DNA from: JAQXGO01 sp045592445
GTDB lineage: Bacteria; Bacillota; Clostridia; UMGS1883; UMGS1540
Assembly (NCBI GenBank): GCA_045592445.1
Contig: JAZNUV010000040.1
Location: 1 to 64,000, forward strand
Length of the DNA stretch: 64,000 nucleotides
Direction: 5' to 3'
The notes under the pieces are model-generated. The model searched no databases. It was given only the letters and a program-made list of their open reading frames with translations, and was not told the origin of the DNA. Positions 33,505 to 45,400 of the stretch are shown piece after piece; the stretch's first letter is position 1, and every line of letters begins with the position of its first letter. The position numbers and the translations under genes are program-made.

Positions 33505-33957
33505 ATGGAAAAAATAATTGCACAAAATAAAAAAGCAAGACATGATTTCTTTGTTGAAGAAACCTTAGAAGCTGGCATTGTTTTATTTGGAACGGAAGTA
33601 AAATCTGTCCGTGGTGGCAAAGTATCTTTAAAGGATAGCTATGCCTCCGTAAAAAACAATGAGCTATATGTGCACGGTTTACATATCAGTCCATACGAAC
33701 AAGGAAACATTTTTAATAAAGACCCGCTTCGAGACAGAAAACTCCTGATGCACAAAAAAGAAATACGTCGTTTGCACGCCGCTGTCATGCAAAGCGGATA
33801 CACCCTTGTTCCGCTTGATTTACATTGGAGTGGCTCAAATGTCAAGCTTTCGCTCGGTCTGTGCAAAGGCAAAAAACTATACGACAAGCGTGAAAGCGCC
33901 GCAAAACGTGACGCCATGCGAAACATGGATAGGATTTTAAAGGAGCGACAAGCATGA
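33505..33957 (+). CDS. smpB: SsrA-binding protein
   Basis: A 150-residue protein that binds tmRNA and delivers it to stalled ribosomes. The OB-fold core has KKARHDFFVEETLEAGIVLFGTEVKS split across the N terminus, then LYVHGLHISPYEQGN; the basic tail KRDAMRNMDRILKER enters the mRNA channel. The ATG at 33505 starts MEKIIAQNKKA after a TTGGAG ribosome binding site that overlaps the rnr stop. The tmRNA gene itself was not found nearby. ATGA overlap with the next gene. Confidence 0.96.
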   Translation: MEKIIAQNKKARHDFFVEETLEAGIVLFGTEVKSVRGGKVSLKDSYASVKNNELYVHGLHISPYEQGNIFNKDPLRDRKLLMHKKEIRRLHAAVMQSGYTLVPLDLHWSGSNVKLSLGLCKGKKLYDKRESAAKRDAMRNMDRILKERQA

Positions 33958-35261
33958 ACAAAGCGGTTGTATACTCAGTTTCACCTGATAGCGAAGCGCA
34001 TGACGCAGGAATTGTGCCCGGTGACATCATTGAATCAGTTAATAACCATGTCCCCGCAGATGAATTAGACTTTCGTTTTTACGCCTGTGCCGACACAGTC
34101 ACCCTTCGCGTATTAAAAAAAGATAAAAGCCGGGAAATTATTGAATTTATTTCACCCGAAAGTCCTGACCTGGGTATTCGGTTTGAAAGTGCCTTGTTTG
34201 GTAATGCAAAACGCTGTTCTAACGCTTGCATATTTTGTTTTATAGATCAATTGCCCAGCGGAATGCGCGATACACTTTATTTTAAGGACGATGACGCGCG
34301 TCTTTCCTTTCTTACAGGCAATTATGTCACGCTAACCAATCTTCGCGATTCGGATATAGATAAAATTATCAAAATGCGTCTTGAGCCAATCAACATCTCC
34401 ATACATACAACTGACCCGGCGCTCCGATGTAAAATGCTCCGCAATCGACACGCCGGTCATGCACTGCGCCACATGAAAAAACTCTATGACGGGCATATTC
34501 ATATGAATGGTCAGATTGTTTTGGTTCGGGATGTAAACGATGGTGATGCACTCAATAAAACGTTACAGGACTTAACAGAATATAGTCCTTATTTAACAAG
34601 CGTTTCCGTAGTTCCGGTAGGAATTACGAAATATCGGGATGGTCTTTTTCCTCTCACCCCGTTTGATAAGGAAAGTGCATCGGATGTCCTTGATCAAATT
34701 GAAAATTGGCAAAAAAGATTTTTGAAGGAATTCGGCACGCGTTTTGTATATGCTGCAGATGAATTTTATCTTTTAGCAGAACGCGATACCCCCAAAGAGG
34801 AAGAGTATGAAGGCTATGCACAAATTGAAAACGGCGTGGGTCTTTTGCGTAGTTTGGAAACAGAGTTTTTTGAGGCTATGGAACAAAAGCCGTCTTGTGA
34901 TGGACGGAATATATCTATCGTAACCGGCAAAGCAGCCTATCCGCTAATGTTTCGGCTTTCCCAAGAGGCTATGCGACGACATCCCACATTATCCATTCGT
35001 GTATACGATATCACAAACCATTTTTTCGGAGAAAAAATCACGGTTGCCGGATTGATTACAGGACAGGATATTGCATCACAGCTTGCAGGTGTATCGCTTG
35101 GAGATGCAGCATATATACCAGAAGTCATGTTAAGGGACAATACAGATGTATTTTTGGATGATATGACTCTATCAGAGCTTTCAGAAAAATTACATGTGCC
35201 CTTCCATACTGTCAAATGTAATGGATATGATTTATGGGATAAACTCAGAAAGGAAGTATAA
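33954..35261 (+). CDS. DUF512 protein with PDZ-like and radical SAM-like regions
   Basis: A 435-residue protein. Residues about 1-70 form a PDZ-like domain (VVYSVSPDSEAHDAGIVPGD). A cysteine motif C88xxxC92xxC95 within KRCSNACIFCFIDQLP matches the iron-sulfur site of radical SAM enzymes, followed by TGNYVTLTNL. The C-terminal DUF512 domain starts near residue 210. The family is widely conserved next to der in Clostridia; its substrate is unknown. Cytoplasmic, no signal peptide. The start overlaps the smpB stop (ATGA) and der begins one base after its stop. Confidence 0.88.
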   Translation: MNKAVVYSVSPDSEAHDAGIVPGDIIESVNNHVPADELDFRFYACADTVTLRVLKKDKSREIIEFISPESPDLGIRFESALFGNAKRCSNACIFCFIDQLPSGMRDTLYFKDDDARLSFLTGNYVTLTNLRDSDIDKIIKMRLEPINISIHTTDPALRCKMLRNRHAGHALRHMKKLYDGHIHMNGQIVLVRDVNDGDALNKTLQDLTEYSPYLTSVSVVPVGITKYRDGLFPLTPFDKESASDVLDQIENWQKRFLKEFGTRFVYAADEFYLLAERDTPKEEEYEGYAQIENGVGLLRSLETEFFEAMEQKPSCDGRNISIVTGKAAYPLMFRLSQEAMRRHPTLSIRVYDITNHFFGEKITVAGLITGQDIASQLAGVSLGDAAYIPEVMLRDNTDVFLDDMTLSELSEKLHVPFHTVKCNGYDLWDKLRKEV

Positions 35262-35262
35262 T

Positions 35263-36588
35263 ATGACAAAACCAATTATAGCCGTTGTCGGCCGTCCGAA
35301 TGTCGGTAAATCTACTTTATTTAATAAAATAATCGGGCAACGTCTTTCTATTGTTGAAGATACCCCTGGTATTACACGTGATAGAATTTACGCTGATGCA
35401 GAATGGTTCGGACACAGTTTTTCCATTATTGATACCGGCGGCATAGAACCTGCCGGCAAGGATATAATTTTAAAAGAAATGCGTTTGCAGGCACAACTTG
35501 CTATTGATTCGGCCGATGTTATTTTATTTGTAACAAATCTGCACGAGGGTGTGACTGCAAATGATGCAGACATTGCATCAATCTTGCAAAAATCAGGCAA
35601 GCCCGTACTTTTGGTTGTAAATAAAGCTGATGCGCCCGGCGAAACGCCTGTTGGAGCTTATGAATTTTATACGCTGGGACTTGGCGACCCCTACCCCGTT
35701 TCCTCCCTTCACGGCATGGGCGTTGGCGATGTATTGGAAGCGGCAATATCATATTTCCCGTCGCAAGAAGAAAATAATGAGGACGCAGATACCATTCGTG
35801 TCGCCATCGTCGGAAAGCCGAATGCAGGAAAAAGTTCCCTCGTTAATCATATTCTTGGCGAAAACCGCATGATTGTCAGTGACATTCCCGGCACGACGCG
35901 TGATGCAATTGATAGTCATGTATTGCGTGATGGTCAGCGTTTTACGCTCATTGATACTGCAGGTATGCGCCGCAAGAACAAGGTAGATGATACAATTGAA
36001 CGATACAGTGTGATGCGTTCTCTAGCGGCAGTAGAACGATGCGATGTTGCGATATTGATGATTGATGCACATACAGGAATCAGTGAACAGGATGCAAAAA
36101 TTGCAGGCTATGTGCATGAGGCAGGAAAATCCTGTATTATTGCTGTTAATAAATGGGACTTAATTGAAAAGGATACCAAAACAATGCAAACCTTTCAAAA
36201 TGAGGTTTATGATACGTTAAGTTTTATGACCTACGCACCTATGCTCTTTATTTCAGCAAAAACCGGACAACGTACAGAAAAACTTTTCCCGCTCATTAAA
36301 TCCGTTTTTGCACAAAATTGTATGCGGATAACAACAGGCATGCTAAACGAGGTATTGACGGATGCCGTAGAAAAGGTGCAGCCACCCTCTGATAAAGGTA
36401 AACGCTTAAAGATTTTTTACGGAACACAAGGTGGTATTCAACCCCCAACATTTGTGCTTTTTGTAAACGACCGTGAACTTGCTCACTTTTCCTATATTCG
36501 ATATTTGGAAAATCGGATTCGTGAAACATTTGGTCTTACCGGCACGCCCGTTCGTTTTATTATCAGACAACGGAATGAAAAACAATAA
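35263..36588 (+). CDS. der: ribosome-associated GTPase Der (EngA)
   Basis: A 441-residue GTPase with two consecutive G domains and a KH-like C-terminal domain, required for 50S subunit assembly. G1 motifs are GRPNVGKST (about 9-17) and GKPNAGKSS (about 185-193), the G4 motifs NKAD and NKWD are present, and DTAGM closes the second switch. The start at 35263 (MTKPIIAVVGRPNVGKS) follows AGGAAG; a frame extension upstream lies in the preceding gene. Confidence 0.97.
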   Translation: MTKPIIAVVGRPNVGKSTLFNKIIGQRLSIVEDTPGITRDRIYADAEWFGHSFSIIDTGGIEPAGKDIILKEMRLQAQLAIDSADVILFVTNLHEGVTANDADIASILQKSGKPVLLVVNKADAPGETPVGAYEFYTLGLGDPYPVSSLHGMGVGDVLEAAISYFPSQEENNEDADTIRVAIVGKPNAGKSSLVNHILGENRMIVSDIPGTTRDAIDSHVLRDGQRFTLIDTAGMRRKNKVDDTIERYSVMRSLAAVERCDVAILMIDAHTGISEQDAKIAGYVHEAGKSCIIAVNKWDLIEKDTKTMQTFQNEVYDTLSFMTYAPMLFISAKTGQRTEKLFPLIKSVFAQNCMRITTGMLNEVLTDAVEKVQPPSDKGKRLKIFYGTQGGIQPPTFVLFVNDRELAHFSYIRYLENRIRETFGLTGTPVRFIIRQRNEKQ

Positions 36589-36618
36589 CACATTTATAAA
36601 GAAAGGTTGTAACAAAAC

Positions 36619-37197
36619 ATGCCATATATAATTTGTGCTATATTCGGCTATCTCCTTGGGAGCATAAATGCCTCCGTTATCTATTCGCATTTTAAAGGAC
36701 GTGATATTCGCACTGTCGGCAGCGGAAATGCAGGGGCAACAAACACCTTGCGTACGTTCGGAAAAAAGGCGGCACTTTTTGTCGTTTTTGTAGATATTCT
36801 AAAAGGTGTTATAGCCGTTTTGCTCGCGCGTACCTTCGGTAATACATATTGTGCCTATTGCGCAGGATTTGCAGCAATACTTGGTCATAATTTTCCGCTT
36901 TATTTTGGTTTTCGCGGCGGAAAAGGTATCATTACGTCTCTTGCCGTTATGTGCATGACGGCACCCCAAGAGGCGTTCATTGCACTTTTTGCAGCAATTC
37001 TTGTTATAGCCGTGACGCGCTACGTCTCACTCGGGTCAGTTTTGGGTTCACTCCTCTTTGGTATTCTCTCAATTATTCGCTCGCAGGACATATACTTTAC
37101 AGTCTTTGTTGTTCTTGTTGTTTTATTGGCTATCATTCGTCACCATTCAAATATCAGTCGCCTTATACGCGGCACAGAAAGGAAGCTCGGAAAATGA
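36619..37197 (+). CDS. plsY: acyl-phosphate:glycerol-3-phosphate acyltransferase
   Basis: A 192-residue integral membrane enzyme that makes lysophosphatidic acid from acyl-phosphate and glycerol-3-phosphate. Five hydrophobic segments are visible. The conserved loops are GSGNAGATNTLRTFG (near 35-50), GHNFPLYFGFRGGKG (near 94-108) and a third cytoplasmic loop. It is directly followed, with ATGA overlap, by gpsA, which makes its glycerol-3-phosphate substrate. Confidence 0.95.
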   Translation: MPYIICAIFGYLLGSINASVIYSHFKGRDIRTVGSGNAGATNTLRTFGKKAALFVVFVDILKGVIAVLLARTFGNTYCAYCAGFAAILGHNFPLYFGFRGGKGIITSLAVMCMTAPQEAFIALFAAILVIAVTRYVSLGSVLGSLLFGILSIIRSQDIYFTVFVVLVVLLAIIRHHSNISRLIRGTERKLGK

Positions 37198-38186
37198 AAA
37201 TATCAATTATCGGTTCCGGCGGTTGGGGCACAGCGATTGCTTCACTGCTTTGCCAAAACGAACATGACGTAACGCTTTGGTCATGGAAAAAAGAAGAAAG
37301 TGAGGCATTGGCACTTCATCATGAAAATAAAGAATTTCTTCCTGGTATAAAACTATCGGAAAGTATTTCATTTACAGATAATCTTGCTTGCGTTGCTACA
37401 GCAGAAATGGTTGTAATCGCAACGCCTTCAAAAGCATTAGAAAATACTGTACAAGCATTTTCGTCCCATCTTTCTCCAAATACGATTTTAGTAAATCTCA
37501 CAAAAGGATTATGTGAAAACACATTGGAACGCTTTAGCGAGGTTATCGCACGTATATGCCCCCATAATCCTATTGTTGTACTCAGTGGCCCATCGCACGC
37601 AGAAGAAGTTGGTAAAAAAATACCGACTGCAGTTGTTGCTGCTTCCGCAGATATAGCTGCCGCCAAGCTTGTTCAAGATGCTTTTATGACACCATCTTTC
37701 CGTGTGTATACGGCGTCAGATGTTGTAGGTGTTGAGCTCGGTGCTGCACTCAAAAATGTAATTGCACTTTGTGCCGGTATTATGGACGGGCTTGGGCTCG
37801 GTGATAATACTAAAGCCGCCCTTATGACACGCGGTCTTTCCGAAATGATGAGACTGGGTGTTTCCATGGGGGCAGATGCTTCAACCTTTTCGGGGCTTTC
37901 CGGCATTGGGGATTTAATCGTCACTTGCACGAGTATGCACAGCAGGAACCGACGTGCCGGCATCTTAATCGGGCAAGGGAAAACAGCCGAAGAGGCCATT
38001 GCAGAAGTACATATGGTTGTGGAGGGCTATTATGCAGCCAAGAGCGCCTATGCACTTTCTAAAAAATACAATGTAGATATGCCCATTGCGCATGCTGCAT
38101 ATAGCGTTCTTTTCGAAAATGCATCCCCTGCCGATGCCGTCAAAACATTGATGACACGAGAAAAAAAATCAGAAGCAGAATTTTAA
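37194..38186 (+). CDS. gpsA: glycerol-3-phosphate dehydrogenase [NAD(P)+]
   Basis: A 330-residue enzyme that reduces dihydroxyacetone phosphate to sn-glycerol-3-phosphate for phospholipid synthesis. N terminus MKISIIGSGGWGTAIASLL is the dinucleotide fold; the SGPSHAEEV and GAALKNVIALCAGIMDGLGLGDNTKAALMTRG segments carry the catalytic lysine and substrate site. The start at 37194 overlaps the plsY stop and is preceded by GGAAG; an open frame extending upstream inside plsY is not used. Last gene of the secG operon. Confidence 0.96.
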   Translation: MKISIIGSGGWGTAIASLLCQNEHDVTLWSWKKEESEALALHHENKEFLPGIKLSESISFTDNLACVATAEMVVIATPSKALENTVQAFSSHLSPNTILVNLTKGLCENTLERFSEVIARICPHNPIVVLSGPSHAEEVGKKIPTAVVAASADIAAAKLVQDAFMTPSFRVYTASDVVGVELGAALKNVIALCAGIMDGLGLGDNTKAALMTRGLSEMMRLGVSMGADASTFSGLSGIGDLIVTCTSMHSRNRRAGILIGQGKTAEEAIAEVHMVVEGYYAAKSAYALSKKYNVDMPIAHAAYSVLFENASPADAVKTLMTREKKSEAEF

Positions 38187-38221
38187 GAATGATCAAGATA
38201 CAAATTAAAATTTTTACAGAA

Positions 38222-38258
38222 AAAAGAACCTTCAAATTTCTAATTTGAAGGTTCTTTT
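38222..38258. terminator. strong bidirectional terminator between gpsA and fba
   Basis: A 17-bp perfect hairpin (arms 38222-38238 and 38242-38258, loop TCT) with an A-run on the left and a T-run on the right, so it ends both the rightward secG operon and the leftward fba transcript. Confidence 0.93.
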
Positions 38259-38270
38259 ATTGTAAGTTAA

Positions 38271-39218
38271 TTATTTCAGTTCAGAAGCTTTGCCGTTACA
38301 GCCAAGAACATTAACCAGCTTATGCTTTACAAGACCTTTAATAGCTTCACGTGCAGGTTTCAAGTACTGTCTCGGATCAAAATGGTCGGGGCTTTCTGCA
38401 AAATGCTTACGGATGCTGCCTGTCATTGCAAGACGAAGGTCAGAGTCAATATTGATTTTGCAAACGCTCATGGAAGCAGCTTTACGAAGCATGTCCTCAG
38501 GAATACCAATTGCATCGGGCATTTTACCGCCGTTTGCATTGATCATTTCTACAAATTCCGGAATAACAGAAGAAGCACCATGCAAAACGATCGGGAAACC
38601 GGGCAGCTTTTCGCTTACTTTTTCGAGAATATCAAAACGAAGTTGCGGCTTCTGACCGGGCTTAAATTTATAAGCACCATGGCTTGTACCAATTGCAATC
38701 GCCAAAGAGTCAACACCTGTGCGCTCTACAAATTCGATAACCTGAGCAGGGTCAGTATAGGAAGCATCTTCTGCGGAAACATTTACTGCATCCTCAATGC
38801 CGGCCAAACGACCAAGTTCACCTTCTACAACAACACCCTTATCGTGTGCATATTCAACAACCTGTTTTGTCAATTTAATATTATCTTCAAAACTATGATG
38901 TGAGCCGTCAATCATTACAGAAGTAAAACCGCCGTCGATACAGGATTTGCAAAGTTCAAATGTATCACCATGGTCAAGGTGTACACAGATGGGCAAATCT
39001 GTTTCGATGATTGCAGCCTCAATCAGTTTCATGAGATATGTGTGGTTTGCGTACTTACGTGCGCCTGCGGAAACCTGGAGAATTAAGGGTGCATCTTCTT
39101 CTTTTGCAGCCTCTGTAATCCCCTGGATGATTTCCATGTTGTTCACGTTGAAAGCACCGATTGCGTAGCCGCCGTCATATGCTTTTTTGAACATTTCCTT
39201 TGATGTTACTAATGCCAT
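38271..39218 (-). CDS. fba: class II fructose-bisphosphate aldolase
   Basis: A 315-residue zinc-dependent aldolase. CVHLDHGDTFE carries the catalytic Asp and a zinc histidine, VEGELGRLAGIED is the mid-protein motif, and VLHGASSVIPE with the later KINIDSDLR forms the phosphate site. It interconverts fructose-1,6-bisphosphate and two triose phosphates. Transcribed alone from a good promoter, ending at the shared hairpin. Confidence 0.97.
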   Translation of the reverse strand: MALVTSKEMFKKAYDGGYAIGAFNVNNMEIIQGITEAAKEEDAPLILQVSAGARKYANHTYLMKLIEAAIIETDLPICVHLDHGDTFELCKSCIDGGFTSVMIDGSHHSFEDNIKLTKQVVEYAHDKGVVVEGELGRLAGIEDAVNVSAEDASYTDPAQVIEFVERTGVDSLAIAIGTSHGAYKFKPGQKPQLRFDILEKVSEKLPGFPIVLHGASSVIPEFVEMINANGGKMPDAIGIPEDMLRKAASMSVCKINIDSDLRLAMTGSIRKHFAESPDHFDPRQYLKPAREAIKGLVKHKLVNVLGCNGKASELK

Positions 39219-39254
39219 TTAAAATCTCTCCCTTTCCATATCATTATGCATTTT

Positions 39255-39283
39255 ATAATATCATACCATACTTTGTAAGTCAA
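39255..39283 (-). promoter_or_regulatory. sigma-A promoter of fba
   Basis: Reverse strand TTGACT (39283-39278), 17-base spacer, TATTAT (39260-39255), 37 bases upstream of the fba ATG. The rest of the divergent intergenic region (39219-39432) is AT-rich; a TATACT at 39406-39411 may be the -10 of the rightward gene but lacks a convincing -35. Confidence 0.8.
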
Positions 39284-39432
39284 GATAAAATTGCATATTT
39301 TTTCAAAAAAAAATAAAGATTTTTTCTATATTTTATGTGTATCGTTTAAAACAAGTAGATTTTTATTTATTTTTGTATTTTCTTATATCAATCGGAAACA
39401 CTATAGTATACTACTGCATTTTGGGAGGAACT

Positions 39433-42400
39433 ATGAGACAAAGCATTAAAAAAAGTTTTTTTCAAATCAAAAAAACATATTTATCACTAAAAACCGAAAA
39501 CAAAACAATGAAATCAGGCTCAGATGCCGAATGGCTTTCTGATAATTTCTATATTTTTGAACAGGAATATCTGGCAGTAAAAACCATACATCCAAAAGGT
39601 TTAAATGCTAAAAAAGCAGTCCAAACCATGTCCAGATTTATTGAATCTTTTTTTGCAAAGCATGATTATCTTTTAGAGGAAAGTTCGTTAAAATCCGCGC
39701 TTGATGAAGCACAAAAAACATCATATTTCTCCTCCTGTGCACTACGTATGCTTCCTTATTGCATACGTAAAGCCCTTCTGACGCGGGCAGCAGTTTTATG
39801 CCGTACGCCGCAAAAGGACGGATTGTTTAAAAATATAATTTTCTCTTTCCTTGCACTCCGTAATATCAATATGGAAAAGATTTTTGCTTCGCATTCTGTC
39901 GTTGATTCCATATTCTCCACTGATTTAATATATGAAGAAATGACAGAAAACACAAAAGAAACCTATCGAAAAATTATAACAAATCTTGCTTTGAAAAGTA
40001 AAAAAAGCGAACATGATGTAGCCAACGCCGTAGTATCCTTAACAAAAAAGAAAAAAGGGTCTGCAGCACACGTTGGCTTTTTTCTGATTGGTAACGGCAG
40101 AGATGAATTGCAGGATGTTCTTCATTTGAAACGGCAAAAAAAAATAAACAAGTCACTCATATACATTCTGTCTGTTCTTTCCCTTACGCTTTTAACGGGT
40201 CTTTCTCTTTTTTATATAACAAGGCAAATACTATGGACGCTTTTATCTTTGATTCCCATTTCTGAAATTATAGTCACTCTTTTACAGTATGTTGTACTAA
40301 AATCAACACCTGTGCGCGAACTGCCGGCAATCAAATCAGAAAATTGTGTTTCTGAACCCGTTCTTATTGTGTACCCTACTCTTCTTTCCTCTGCAAAAAA
40401 AGCTGAAGAAATGGCAAAAAAACTGGAAACTGCATATCTTGCAAATTGCAATCATAATCTTCATTTTGCAATTTTAGGTGATTTTAAAGATGCAAATGAG
40501 AAAAACGAGGATACCGCTATACCGAATGCTGCCTCAAACGCCATCCGTAATCTGAATGCACAATATGGTGACCGCTTTTATTTTCTGCATCGATCACAAG
40601 TTTACAGTAAAGCACAAAAAAAGTGGATGGGATGGGAGCGAAAACGTGGTGCGCTTTCGGATTTAAACAATTTTTTACGTGGAGAATATACATTTGAGTA
40701 CACAGAAGGACGTATACAAAATCTCCAAAATCTCCAAAATATAAACTATGTTTTAACGCTTGACGATGATACACTTCTACCGCCGGATTCCGTTACACGC
40801 CTTTTAGGCATTGCCCTGCATCCGCTTAATAAGCCAATTATACAAAATGGCATTGTAACAAATGGCTATGGTATTATTCAGCCTCGCATCTGTGTTCGCA
40901 TTGAAAGTGCATGGAAAACCTTATTTTCACGTATATTCGCAGGGCAAGGCGGAATCGATACCTATCACACGTCTGTATCTGAATTTTACATGGATTTATT
41001 TGGTGAGACTGTTTTTACAGGGAAAGGTCTTTATCATGTAGATACATTCCGAAAGTGCATGTCTATCCCACCTGATACGGTTTTAAGCCATGACCTTTTA
41101 GAAGGCAACTATGTCCGTTGTGCATTGGCATCTGATGTACAAGTTTTCGACGGATTCCCGCACCGATTCCCTGCGTATGTAATTCGCCAACATCGTTGGA
41201 TTCGCGGTGATTGGCAAATTATGCCGTGGTTATTTAAATTTGTACGGACTGAAAATGGCGATAAGGTTAAAAACCCACTGTCGGTTCTGTCTAAATGGAA
41301 AATATTTGAGAATTTACGGCGTAGTGTTACACCGATTTTTCAACTTATACTCATCTTATTTGGGAATCCGCTCTCGGTTCTCACTGCATTTGCCTCTCTC
41401 CTTTTTCCAATGCTTTTATACTGTATCGATGCAATCTTACAAAAAAGCTTTTTGTATATGGGAGAAAAGATATACACTTTCCTCATCTATGGATTTCGAG
41501 GCATTCTTTATCAATTCACGCTTTCCGTTGCCTTTCTTGCACAAAACGCGTATTATGCATTTCATGCAGTTGTAACAGGCATTTATCGCACAATTACTCA
41601 TAAAAAAACATTGGAATGGGTAACTGCTGCAGATGCAGATACAAACGGTATTTTTACCCTTGCCTCCTCCTGCATTTTTATGCTACCTTCTGTTGTTATT
41701 GGTCTTATATGCCTTCTTTTGGTTTTAAATGGTTTTTTTGAGAGCGGCATTAAACTTATACTTGGCATAGTTTTTATTATTGCGCCCGTCCTTCTCTATA
41801 TTACCGGACAGGAAAGCGAAACGAAAACGCCCGTACTTTCAAAAAAAAGAGAGATGCTTTTACGCGAAACTGCAAAGCACACTTGGAATTTCTTTCGGGA
41901 TTATATGACAGAAGAAGACCATTTTTTACCTCCCGACAATATACAAATAAAACCATATAAAGGAATTGCGCACAGAACAAGTCCGACCAACATTGGATTT
42001 GGTATGATTGCATGTCTTTGTGCCTATCATCTTTCATTTATCACAGCACAGGAACTGGAAACACGACTTACAAGAACCATTGATACAATTGAATCTCTTG
42101 ACAAATGGAAGGGGCATTTGTATAACTGGTATGACACAAAAACGCTTTCTCCACTCTCTCCGCGTTATATTTCCACTGTGGACAGCGGCAATTTCGTTTG
42201 CTATTTAATTGTCGTAATGATGGGGATTTCCTCTATATTTGACAAATCACATCCCCTTATAAAACGACTGCAACGCTTAATTGAAAATACAAATTTTATC
42301 CCGCTTTATAATGCAAAGAAAAATCTTTTTGCCATTGGTTTTTCGGTTGACGAAAACAAGCTTTCTTCTGCTTATTATGATTTTCTTGCCAGTGAGGCAA

Positions 42401-45400
42401 GACAAGCAAGTTTTATTGCCATTGCGCTTGGGCAAATTCCCGCAAAGCACTGGTTCTCTTTGGGGCGCGGATTAACTGCATCGGATGGATATAAAGGGCT
42501 TATGTCTTGGTCAGGCACTATGTTTGAGTATTTTATGCCGCTTCTCATTATGAGAACATACCGTGGTACGCTTTTAGACGAAACCTATCGCTTTGCTTTA
42601 AATTGCCAGAAACGGTATGGCAGGCGGAGACGTATTCCGTGGGGTGTATCTGAATCCGGATTTTTTGGATTTGATTCTGACGGGAGCTACCAATACAAAG
42701 CATTTGGTGTGCCTTCGCTCGGTCTTGTCCGTCAGACAGATGATGATGTCGTTATCGCCCCTTACGCAACTCTTTTAGCGCTGATGATAGACCCCCGTAC
42801 CGCACTACAAAATATGTCTCTGCTAAAAAAGGCAGGCGTATATGGTGAGTATGGCTTTTATGAAGCAGTAGATTATACGCCTTCTCGCATGCACGGAAAT
42901 ATGCGCCGCGGTATTGTTAAAAGTTATATGGCGCACCACGCAGGCATGTCTTTAGCTGCGATTACAAACGTTTTGGCTGATAATATTCTGCAGCAATATT
43001 TTCATGCATATCCAAAAGTGCATGCATATGAGCCATTTTTAAAGGAACGTATACCCTTGCGCACACAGGTTATGCAAGCACGAAACGAGCGCGTTCTGCC
43101 TGTCCGTTCACGTTATAAAGCACAAAACACATGTGTACGTTCATTTATGCGTTCAGATACACTTCCCCGCCCCATTACGTTTTTGTCAAACGGCAGTTAT
43201 CATCTTTTAATAGACAGTTCAGGTTTCGGCTACAGTTCACTTGACACGGTTCAATTTAACAAATTTTATCCCGCTCGTGGTGGTGGAGAATCTGTGTATG
43301 TTGTAAATCCTACGACTCATGACGTATGGGACGGATACGGAGAACGATGTACCTTTTCGGGACATGCTGCGGAATACTTTGGTTCGCATGGTAATATCGA
43401 AACTGTATTATCTGTCACAGTATGTCCTGATGATAATTGTGCTTCACGCCGCATTACAATTATCAATAAATCTGGAAAAAGACGCGTTTTTGAAGTTTAT
43501 TATTATACGGATATCTGTTTAACTGTTCCCTCCGCCGCACTTGCACACAACACCTTCTCAAATCTATTTGTCACAACAAAAATGGAAGCAGATGTTCTAT
43601 ATGCAGAAAGACGGCAAAGAAGTAATAACGAAAAAACATTTATTGGCTTTTTGACTGCATATACAGAGGGTAACTCCATCGGAGAAATTCAATTCGATAC
43701 AGACAGATTGTCATTTTGTGGGCGTGAGGGCATTTCACCCATGACATTTGAAGGAACGGATATCCTCGCAGGCAGACAAGGTATTGTGTTAGACCCTTGT
43801 TTTGCCGTAAAGCTTCGAATTTCTATAGAAAGCGGTGAAAGCGGCTCCGTCACCTTCCTTTCGGGCATGGCGGAAACACATGAAAAAGCAGCTTCTATTA
43901 CGAAAAAATATAAAAAAAATCCAATAAATTTCAAAGAAGCAGCTGCATTGTACGTTAAGAATAACTTACCTGTAAATTTCAAAGAGAGCGAAGAAATTGA
44001 TATTATGCATATTGCAGGCTATATGCTCTATGGTAATAATCCCGACCTATCTCTGTACAGAGAGAAAAACACGAAAATGCGAAATACCTTGTGGAAAATG
44101 GGGATATCGGGCGACTATCCAATCTTAACGGTAAAAATTAGTAAAGAAGAAAATGCAGAAATTTTATCTACGCTTGTAAAAGCGCAAAAATATTGGCTGT
44201 ATAACGGGTTCCGAACTGACCTTGTTGTTTTTTGTGATGAACCCGGCGGCTACACGATGCCAATTTACCAAATGGCAAGTAAAATGAAAAATACAGGCAT
44301 ATTTATCTTGAAACGATGCGATGTAGATGCAGGCGATATAAATTTTTTATATGCTGTCTCCTCTGTGTATATTGATAGTGAAAAAAACGGAATCAAAAAT
44401 ATTCCACCCTATCCTGCTATCCCCCAAAAACGTTTGCCTTTAAAAGAGAATCACCACGATAAAAAACCTGATATACCCCCACTTGTCTATATGAACGGAT
44501 ACGGCGGGTTTCATAAAGAAAATTCCGAATACGTTATAATACAAACAAAAGGCGGTTCCACACCCATGCCCTGGGTCCATGTTATTGCAAATCCGTCTTT
44601 TGGGTTTATAGCAGGCGAATCAGGCGGCGGTAACACTTGGTGCGATAACAGTCATGCCTTCCGTATATCACCTTGGTATAACGATGCAGTATTAGACCCA
44701 ATGGGAGAACGACTTTTTCTCTTTGACGAAAATGATATTTGGTCACCCATGGCAGGCACATTCCGTGAGGAAGGCCATTTTATGACGCGCTACGGCTTTG
44801 GCTATGCAGTATATACACGTATTACGCGCGATTTATTTCATGAGGCGACACTCTTCACACCCCCTACGGGCAAGAAAAAAATCATTTGTCTGCATATCCG
44901 AAACGAGGGTAAATCTACACGCCGATTTCATGTACAATATGAATTTGTGCCCGTACTTGGCGTGATCGAAAAAGCGGATGATATAAAAATCAAAGTTGAA
45001 AAAAACTGTGTTTATGCAGAAAACGCAATGACAAATCCGAATCTATCCGTATATCTTTCGGGTGGAGATGACTCGATATGCAATGGCGACGGGCATCTTG
45101 TCCGGGCAAAAAAAGAAATTGAACTAAAACCCAATGAAACAGCAGAAGTTGTTTTTGTACTCGGTGCAGACAACACTCCTATCGTGAATGCGGAAACGGC
45201 CCTGTCCGAAACCAAAGCATGGTGGAAAAATCTTCTCAGCGGTATTTCTGTGGAAACAGATACAGTTGCAGATGACCTTTTGCTTTCCGGATGGCTCTTG
45301 TACCAGACGGTAGCCTGTCGTTTATTTGCAAAGTCAGCATTCTATCAGTCTGGAGGTGCCACAGGATTCCGCGACCAGTTGCAAGATGCTCTGGCACTTT

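Noticed and set aside
33505..33957. tmRNA (ssrA) gene expected near smpB
   Set aside because: smpB overlaps the next coding sequence on one side and abuts rnr on the other, leaving no room for tmRNA.
37198..38186. Open reading frames running upstream of gpsA through plsY as a fused protein
   Set aside because: Different frame from plsY, no conservation; the ATGA overlap and ribosome binding site mark the true gpsA start.
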